From Pseudomonadota bacterium (GTDB lineage: Bacteria; Pseudomonadota; Alphaproteobacteria; Rhizobiales; Hyphomicrobiaceae): 51,563 nucleotides of DNA. The notes beneath the pieces are model-generated. The model was not told the origin of the DNA and did not search any database. It saw nothing but the letters and a program-made list of their open reading frames with translations. Location of the stretch: assembly GCA_023387235.1 (NCBI GenBank), contig JAEWIJ010000212.1, positions 1 through 51,563 of the forward strand, given 5' to 3'. This document shows positions 46,479 to 51,563 of this stretch, one piece after another; within the stretch, counting starts at the first letter, position 1; every line of letters starts with the position of its first letter. The translations under genes were made by a program, and so were the position numbers.

Positions 46479-47990
46479 TTATTCAGCAGGCGCCGAGCGC
46501 GCCTGACCGAAACGTGCCTTGAGCGTGCTCACGAGCGGCCAGAGTAGCATGGCGAGGCCGAGCGACATGATCGACGCAACCAGCGGATTGGCCCAGAAGA
46601 TGCTGAGGCTGCCCTGCGAGAGCAGCATGCTCTGGCGGAACGCCTCTTCGGCCTTGTCGCCCAGCACGATCGCCAGCACCAGCGGCGCCAGCGGGTACTG
46701 GAGCTTGTTGAACACGTATCCGACCACGCCGAAGACCAGCATCATCCACACGTCGAACATGTTGTTGTTCACGGTGTAGGCACCGATCGCGCAGATGACG
46801 AGGATGACCGGCGCGATGATCGAGAACGGGATGCGGAGGATCGCGGCAAACATCGGCACGCACGTCAGCACGACGATGAGGCCGACGATATTGCCAAGGT
46901 ACATCGAGGCGATGAGACCCCAGACGAATTCTTTCTGCTCGACGAACAGCAGCGGCCCCGGCTGAAGTCCCCAAATGAGAAGCCCGCCAAGCAGAACCGC
47001 GGCAGTGGGCGAACCAGGAATACCGAGTGTGAGCATCGGCAGAAGAGCGCTCGTGCCGGCCGCATGTGCCGCCGTTTCCGGCGCAACGACGCCTTCGATC
47101 TCGCCCTTGCCGAAGTTGTTGCCGCGTGGCGACATGCGCTTGGCGAGGCCATAGCTCATGAACGACGCCGGCGTCGCACCCCCCGGCGTAATGCCCATCC
47201 AGCAACCGATGATGCAGCTCCGGACGGAAGTCATCCAGTAGGTGAGCAGCTTCTTCCAGGTCGTCAGCACGACGCTCAGGCGCAGCTTCGCGTTCGAGCC
47301 CTGGAACTTCAGTCCATCCTCCATGGACGAGAGGATTTCGCCGATGCCGAAAAGCCCGATCACCGCAATCAGGAAGTCGAAACCGCCGAGGAGCTGCTCG
47401 TAGCCGAACGTCATGCGCAGCTGGCCGGTGACGCCGTCCATACCGACGGCCGCGAGCGCGAAGCCCAGCGCCATGGCCGCGATCGTCTTCGCGGCGCTGC
47501 CTCGCCCCATGCCGACGAAACTCGCGAACGTGAGGAAGAACACCGAAAAGAACTCGGCTGGTCCGAATTGGAGGGCAAATCGGGCGATGATCGGCGCCAG
47601 GAATGTGATGACGACAACTGCAACGAAGGCGCCGACGAACGACGAGGTGAAAGCTGCCGTCAGCGCCTCATCCGCGTTGCCCTTGCGCGCCATGGGATGC
47701 CCGTCGAAGGTCGTTGCGACGGACCAGGGCTCACCCGGTATGTTGAACAGGATCGATGTAATAGCGCCGCCGAACAGCGCTCCCCAGTAGATGCAGGAGA
47801 GCATGATGATCGCCGAGGTCGGCGGCATCGTGAATGTGAGCGGCAGCAGGATGGCCACGCCATTGGCGCCACCCAATCCCGGCAACACACCAATGATTAC
47901 CCCGAGGACGATGCCGATGAACATCAAGACGAGGTTGTAAGGGGTCAGCGCGACGCTGAACCCGTGCATCAGCGATGCGATCTCTTCCAC
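46479..47990 (-). CDS. tctA: Tct large membrane subunit (TctA)
   Basis: The 503-residue permease of the tripartite tricarboxylate transporter, with about 11-12 membrane spans. Family blocks are GVLPGLGGANGVAILLPLTF, TSILFNIPGEPWSVATTFDG, GITPGGATPASFMSYGLAKR and LTLGIPGSPTAAVLLGGL. The start is the GTG at 47990, with GGAGG 4 bases upstream. First gene of the leftward operon; its promoter shares the 456-base gap with the divergent GntR gene. Confidence 0.94.
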   Translation of the reverse strand: MEEIASLMHGFSVALTPYNLVLMFIGIVLGVIIGVLPGLGGANGVAILLPLTFTMPPTSAIIMLSCIYWGALFGGAITSILFNIPGEPWSVATTFDGHPMARKGNADEALTAAFTSSFVGAFVAVVVITFLAPIIARFALQFGPAEFFSVFFLTFASFVGMGRGSAAKTIAAMALGFALAAVGMDGVTGQLRMTFGYEQLLGGFDFLIAVIGLFGIGEILSSMEDGLKFQGSNAKLRLSVVLTTWKKLLTYWMTSVRSCIIGCWMGITPGGATPASFMSYGLAKRMSPRGNNFGKGEIEGVVAPETAAHAAGTSALLPMLTLGIPGSPTAAVLLGGLLIWGLQPGPLLFVEQKEFVWGLIASMYLGNIVGLIVVLTCVPMFAAILRIPFSIIAPVILVICAIGAYTVNNNMFDVWMMLVFGVVGYVFNKLQYPLAPLVLAIVLGDKAEEAFRQSMLLSQGSLSIFWANPLVASIMSLGLAMLLWPLVSTLKARFGQARSAPAE

Positions 47991-48153
47991 AATGCCTCCG
48001 CACAGCAGCGTTCCGCCCTGGAGGTGGTCGAGATGCGAAGGTCAGACCTTCGAGCCTCTTCCCCCACCTGCTCGTCGTTGCGAGCACACCCCGCAATTCG
48101 ATGCTGATCAGTTATTCGTTTTCCTGATCACTCGTTCGTGGGATGCTTATTAT

Positions 48154-48163
48154 TGGCATACCA
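48154..48163. promoter_or_regulatory. GntR-type operator near the tct promoter
   Basis: TGGCATACCA, one base from the perfect palindrome TGGTATACCA found at 48396-48405. On the minus strand it overlaps the edge of a possible promoter: TTGTCA at 48189-48184, a 16-base spacer, TATATG at 48167-48162. Binding would block tctACB transcription. Confidence 0.6.
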
Positions 48164-48369
48164 TATACCCCTTCTCGACCGCGTGACAAGAAGCCACAAC
48201 GCAAGCGCAGCGAGACACGCGAGCGCTCTTGCATGGCCTTCATCGAGAAATGCAGACGTCGTCAGAAATGCCCGCCAATCATGCATTTCCGGCGCGCGCC
48301 TGATTTTCGGATACGGCTCGCGCGCGGTCGGCAAAGCCTTTCGGCGTACGCACCTGCACCATAGGGGGC

Positions 48370-48405
48370 TTGAACTTACTGCAAGGGTCGCTCTATGGTA
48401 TACCA
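48370..48405 (+). promoter_or_regulatory. gntR promoter with overlapping TGGTATACCA operator
   Basis: TTGAAC at 48370-48375, an 18-base spacer, TATGGT at 48394-48399. The perfect 10-base palindrome TGGTATACCA at 48396-48405 overlaps this -10 box. FCD-type GntR proteins commonly bind short palindromes of the TnGTnnnACnA kind, so autoregulation by the adjacent gene is likely. Confidence 0.6.
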
Positions 48406-48446
48406 AGAACCACAGCCGCCCGGCCCAGCCCCCACCGAGGTGCGCC

Positions 48447-49133
48447 TTGTCCGATACCCAAATCAGAATTGCCCCGATCGTCGAGAGCCTGAGCCTCAAA
48501 GCCAAGGCCTATACCGCGCTCAAGTCGGCGATCATGCAGATGAACATCTACGATGACAACGCCGAGCTGAAGCTCGACGAGCGCGATCTTTCCTCGCGTT
48601 TCGGCGTCTCGCGCACGCCGCTCCGGGAAGCGCTGGCGCAGCTCGACTCGGAAGGCCTCGTGCGCATCGTGCCGCGCAAGGGCATCTTCATCGTCCGGCG
48701 CACCAAGGCCGAGATCCTCGAGATGATCACGGTGTGGGCGGCGCTCGAGAGCATGGCGGCGCGTCTCGCGACCAAGGAAGCGACGGACGAGGAGTTCGCG
48801 AGCCTGCACGACCTCGTCGACAGCTTCTCGACGGACAAGGTCGCGGCCAAGATGGGCGAATATTCCGACGCCAACATCCGCTTCCATCAGGCGATCATCC
48901 GGCTCGGCAAATGCGGCCTCATTGCCGAATTGACCGAGAGCCTGTTCTTCCACGTCCGCGCCATTCGCCAGCGCTCGATCTTCGAGGACGATCGCGCACG
49001 GCGCTCGATCGTCGATCACAAGGAGATCGTCGCCGCACTCGAGGCGCGCGACACCGAACGCGCCGAGCGGCTGGTGCGCGAGCATACGCTCAAGCTGCGC
49101 GATCACGTCGAGCGGTTCGTGAAAATCGATTGA
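48447..49133 (+). CDS. GntR/FCD-family transcriptional regulator
   Basis: A 228-residue regulator of the FadR/FCD subfamily. The winged helix is at about 15-80 (LDERDLSSRFGVSRTPLREA, LDSEGLVRIVPRKGIFIV). The FCD ligand-binding domain is at about 88-215, with the helical pattern VWAALESMAARLA, metal-ligand-like residues in ANIRFHQAII, and VDHKEIVAALEARD. The start is the TTG at 48447, with GAGG 6 bases upstream; no ATG is available before the winged helix. FCD regulators respond to organic acids. It stands between tctACB (leftward) and oxc-frc (rightward) and probably controls both. Confidence 0.9.
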   Translation: MSDTQIRIAPIVESLSLKAKAYTALKSAIMQMNIYDDNAELKLDERDLSSRFGVSRTPLREALAQLDSEGLVRIVPRKGIFIVRRTKAEILEMITVWAALESMAARLATKEATDEEFASLHDLVDSFSTDKVAAKMGEYSDANIRFHQAIIRLGKCGLIAELTESLFFHVRAIRQRSIFEDDRARRSIVDHKEIVAALEARDTERAERLVREHTLKLRDHVERFVKID

Positions 49134-49203
49134 CGCCTGCGAGGACAGAGCAAGCAGGCCAAGAAGCATCAGCAAAGACGTATGTACGTCGAAGGGGAGT
49201 AAA

Positions 49204-50943
49204 ATGTCCGCGACAGCACAGAACGCTGAATCCAATGCGGCCGCAGGCGAGCAGGAGCTGACCGACGGCTTCAATCTCATCATCGATGCGCTGAAGCTCA
49301 ACGGCCTCGATACGATCTACGGCGTGCCGGGCATCCCGATCACGGATTTCGGCCGCATGGCGCAGGCCGCGGGGATCCGCGTCGTTTCCTTCCGCCATGA
49401 GCAGAACGCAGGCTATGCCGCGTCGATCGCCGGCTTCCTGACGAAGAAACCGGGCATCTGTCTCACGGTTTCCGCGCCGGGCTTTCTCAACGGCCTCACG
49501 GCGCTCGCGCACGCAACGACGAACTGCTTCCCGATGATCCTCATTTCCGGATCGTCCGAGCGCGAGATCGTCGATCTGCAGCAGGGCGACTACGAGGAGA
49601 TGGATCAGCTCGCGATCGCCAAGCCGCTGTGCAAGGCGGCCTATCGCGTGCTGCACGCGCAGGATATCGGCATCGGCATTGCGCGCGCGATCCGATCGGC
49701 CGTCTCGGGGCGTCCGGGTGGCGTGTATCTCGATCTGCCGGCGAAGCTCTTCGGGCAGGTCATGAGCGCGGATGCCGGCGGTAAGTCGCTCGTGAAGGTC
49801 ATCGACCCGGCACCGGCGCAGATCCCCGCGCCTGAGGCGGTGAAGCGCGCGCTCGACGTGCTCAAGAGCGCGAAGAAGCCGCTGATCATCCTCGGCAAAG
49901 GCGCAGCCTACGCGCAAGCCGACGACGCGATCCGCTCGTTCGTCGAGAAGAGTGGCGTTCCGTTCCTGCCGATGAGCATGGGCAAGGGCCTGCTCCCCGA
50001 CACGCATCCGCTGTGTGCCGGCGCCGCCCGCTCGACCGTGCTCAAGGACAGCGATGTCGTGATGCTGATCGGCGCGCGCCTCAACTGGCTGCTCTCGCAC
50101 GGCAAGGGCAAGACCTGGGGCGACGCGCCGAAGAAGTTCATTCAGATCGACATCGAGCCCAAGGAGATGGACTCGAACATCGAGATCGTCGCGCCGGTCG
50201 TCGGCGACATCGGCTCGTGCGTCTCGGCGCTGCTTGCCGGCATGAGTACGAGCTGGCCCGCGCCGCCCGCCGATTGGACGGGCGCGGTCGCCAAGAAACG
50301 CGATGAGAACGTGGCGAAAATGGCGCCGCGTCTCATGAACAACAACAATCCGATGGACTATCACGGCGCGCTCGGCGTGCTGCGCACGGTCATCAAGGAG
50401 CGGCCCGACGCGATCCTCGTCAACGAGGGCGCCAATACGCTCGACCTCGCGCGCGGCATCATCGACATCTACCAGCCAAGGAAGCGCATCGACGTCGGTA
50501 CATGGGGCGTGATGGGCATCGGCATGGGCTATGCCATCGCCGCGGCCATCGAGACCGGCAAGCCCGTGCTCGCCGTCGAAGGCGACAGCGCCTTCGGCTT
50601 CTCAGGCATGGAGGTCGAGACCATCTGCCGGTACAAGCTGCCGGTCTGCATCGTCATCTTCAACAACGACGGCATCTACCGCGGCACCGACGTCAACAAG
50701 GCGAGTGACGATCCCGCGACGACCGTGTTCGTCAAGGGCTCGCGCTACGACCGCATGATGGAGGCCTTCGGCGGCGTCGGCGTGAACGCGACCACGCCGG
50801 ACGAGCTTCGCCGCGCCGTGAATGCGGCGATGGATTCGGGCAAGCCGACGCTCATCAACGCCGTTATCGATCCCGCCGCCGGCAGCGAAAGCGGCCGCAT
50901 CGGCAATCTCAATCCCCAAAGCGCACTGTCGAAAAAGAAGTAA
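49204..50943 (+). CDS. oxc: Oxalyl-CoA decarboxylase
   Basis: ThDP enzyme converting oxalyl-CoA to formyl-CoA and CO2; 579 residues, close to the usual length of about 570. Diagnostic blocks are YGVPGIPITDFGRMAQ, FRHEQNAGYAASIAGFL (ThDP-activating Glu), SAPGFLNGLTALAHAT, EGANTLDLARGII, EGDSAFGFSGMEVETI (ThDP phosphate/Mg site, GDS from residue 460) and FNNDGIYRGTD. AGGGGAG precedes the ATG. It is followed after 11 bases by frc, the usual partner. With Frc it forms the oxalate cycle: oxalate + formyl-CoA to oxalyl-CoA + formate, then decarboxylation. Confidence 0.97.
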   Translation: MSATAQNAESNAAAGEQELTDGFNLIIDALKLNGLDTIYGVPGIPITDFGRMAQAAGIRVVSFRHEQNAGYAASIAGFLTKKPGICLTVSAPGFLNGLTALAHATTNCFPMILISGSSEREIVDLQQGDYEEMDQLAIAKPLCKAAYRVLHAQDIGIGIARAIRSAVSGRPGGVYLDLPAKLFGQVMSADAGGKSLVKVIDPAPAQIPAPEAVKRALDVLKSAKKPLIILGKGAAYAQADDAIRSFVEKSGVPFLPMSMGKGLLPDTHPLCAGAARSTVLKDSDVVMLIGARLNWLLSHGKGKTWGDAPKKFIQIDIEPKEMDSNIEIVAPVVGDIGSCVSALLAGMSTSWPAPPADWTGAVAKKRDENVAKMAPRLMNNNNPMDYHGALGVLRTVIKERPDAILVNEGANTLDLARGIIDIYQPRKRIDVGTWGVMGIGMGYAIAAAIETGKPVLAVEGDSAFGFSGMEVETICRYKLPVCIVIFNNDGIYRGTDVNKASDDPATTVFVKGSRYDRMMEAFGGVGVNATTPDELRRAVNAAMDSGKPTLINAVIDPAAGSESGRIGNLNPQSALSKKK

Positions 50944-50954
50944 GGGAGGGTCAC

Positions 50955-51563
50955 ATGAAAGCGCTCGAAGGCGTCCGCATTCTCGATTTCACGCACGTCC
51001 AGTCCGGCCCGACGTGCACCCAGCTTCTCGCGTGGTTCGGCGCCGACGTGATCAAGGTCGAGCGGCCCGGCACGGGCGACATCACGCGCGGCCAGCTCAT
51101 CGACGTCCCGAATGCGGACAGCCTCTATTTCACGATGCTGAACCACAACAAGCGCTCGATCACGCTCGATACGAAAAACAAGACGGGCAAGGAAGTGCTC
51201 GAGCGCCTCATCAAGACGTGCGACGTGCTGGTCGAGAACTTTGGCCCGGGTGTACTCGATCGCATGGGCTTTCCCTGGGAGACCATCCACAAGCTCAATC
51301 CGCGCATGATCGTCGCGTCGATCAAGGGTTTCGGGCCTGGGCCGTACGAGGATTGCAAGGTCTATGAGAACGTCGCGCAGTGCACGGGCGGCGCCGCCTC
51401 GACGACCGGCTTCCGCGAAGGCCTGCCGCTCGTGACGGGCGCGCAGATCGGCGACAGCGGCACGGGCCTCCACCTCGCGCTCGGCATCGTAACGGCACTC
51501 TATCAGCGCACGCATTCGGGCAAGGGGCAGCGCGTGACCTGTGCCATGCAGGACGGCGTGCTC
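50955..51563 (+). CDS. frc: Formyl-CoA:oxalate CoA-transferase, cut by the window end
   Basis: The first 203 residues of a class III (CaiB/BaiF) CoA-transferase; the frame is open at the right edge, and the full family length is about 425. Conserved parts are GVRILDFTHVQSGPTCTQLLAWFGADVIKVE at the CoA-binding N-terminus (quoted in part: HVQSGPTCTQLLAWFG), NKRSITLDTKNK, ENFGPGVLDRMG and GAQIGDSGTGLHLALGI, which holds the catalytic Asp expected near residue 170-175. GGGAGGG lies 4 bases before the ATG. It moves CoA from formyl-CoA to oxalate. Directly downstream of oxc and surely in one operon. Confidence 0.95.
   Translation, partial: MKALEGVRILDFTHVQSGPTCTQLLAWFGADVIKVERPGTGDITRGQLIDVPNADSLYFTMLNHNKRSITLDTKNKTGKEVLERLIKTCDVLVENFGPGVLDRMGFPWETIHKLNPRMIVASIKGFGPGPYEDCKVYENVAQCTGGAASTTGFREGLPLVTGAQIGDSGTGLHLALGIVTALYQRTHSGKGQRVTCAMQDGVL

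Larger units (their letters stand above)
47991..48446. other. Divergent tct/gntR control region
   Basis: 456 bases between tctA and the GntR/FCD gene. It holds two near-identical TGGTATACCA-type palindromes, each overlapping a putative -10 box (listed separately). No gene is supported in it; the frame upstream of the GntR start is not protein-like. Confidence 0.6.

Overview
The window is GC-rich, densely coded bacterial chromosome. Its gene content points to an alphaproteobacterium, most likely of the Hyphomicrobiales (Rhizobiales): an HWE-type histidine kinase, HspQ, a tripartite tricarboxylate (Tct) transporter, a liv-type ABC operon, a tRNA-Pro with encoded CCA, and GGAAC-N16/17-CGTT-like promoter elements of the EcfG type. 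No rRNA, CRISPR, transposase, integrase or phage gene was found. The genus cannot be fixed from the sequence alone.

Layout. 0-7 kb: an SphA-like outer-membrane protein faces a minus-strand cluster of formylglycine-generating enzyme, membrane protein, type I sulfatase, exported HAD phosphatase, DUF3302 protein and HlyD adaptor. The FGE would activate the sulfatase made by the same cluster. 7.4-9.3 kb: small exported proteins, an exported DUF4344 putative metallopeptidase, and a possible 35-residue membrane peptide. 9.7-16.1 kb: a signalling island with a MASE1 histidine kinase converging on a NarL-type response regulator, then a LuxR-type regulator divergent from a kinase that has a periplasmic ABC-type binding domain; a perfect 10-1-10 dyad lies between the last two. 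16.3-20.6 kb: cell-envelope and stress proteins (DUF937/PRC-barrel, a 20-residue repeat protein, HtrA-like protease, GlsB/YeaQ-like protein).

20.6-24.2 kb: an EmrAB-type efflux pair divergent from its TetR regulator, with interlocked symmetric promoters and two identical operators. 24.4-26.8 kb: three small proteins, one NepR-like, two of them behind EcfG-like promoters, then an exported serine hydrolase. 26.8-32.7 kb: a minus-strand phosphorelay operon of a hybrid kinase with three receivers, a CheR methyltransferase and a REC-PAS-HWE-REC kinase, coupled by overlapping start and stop codons. 32.8-40.0 kb: an AraC regulator divergent from a liv ABC operon with two fused genes, LivM-LivG and LivF-aldehyde dehydrogenase.

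40.1-44.7 kb: tRNA-Pro(GGG), class I fructose-bisphosphate aldolase, an exported protein, hspQ, a ThDP enzyme and a small membrane protein, closed by a bidirectional terminator. 44.8-51.6 kb: a probable oxalate-use locus. tctACB transporter genes run leftward; a GntR/FCD regulator, oxalyl-CoA decarboxylase (oxc) and formyl-CoA transferase (frc, cut by the window end) run rightward. Two TGGTATACCA-type palindromes overlap the putative -10 boxes of the divergent promoters.

The most unusual items are the in-frame LivF-ALDH fusion, the kinase-CheR-kinase operon near EcfG-like promoters and a NepR-like gene, the interlocked emr/tetR promoter, and the inferred Tct-oxalate circuit. All functions are read from sequence patterns; no database search was possible.
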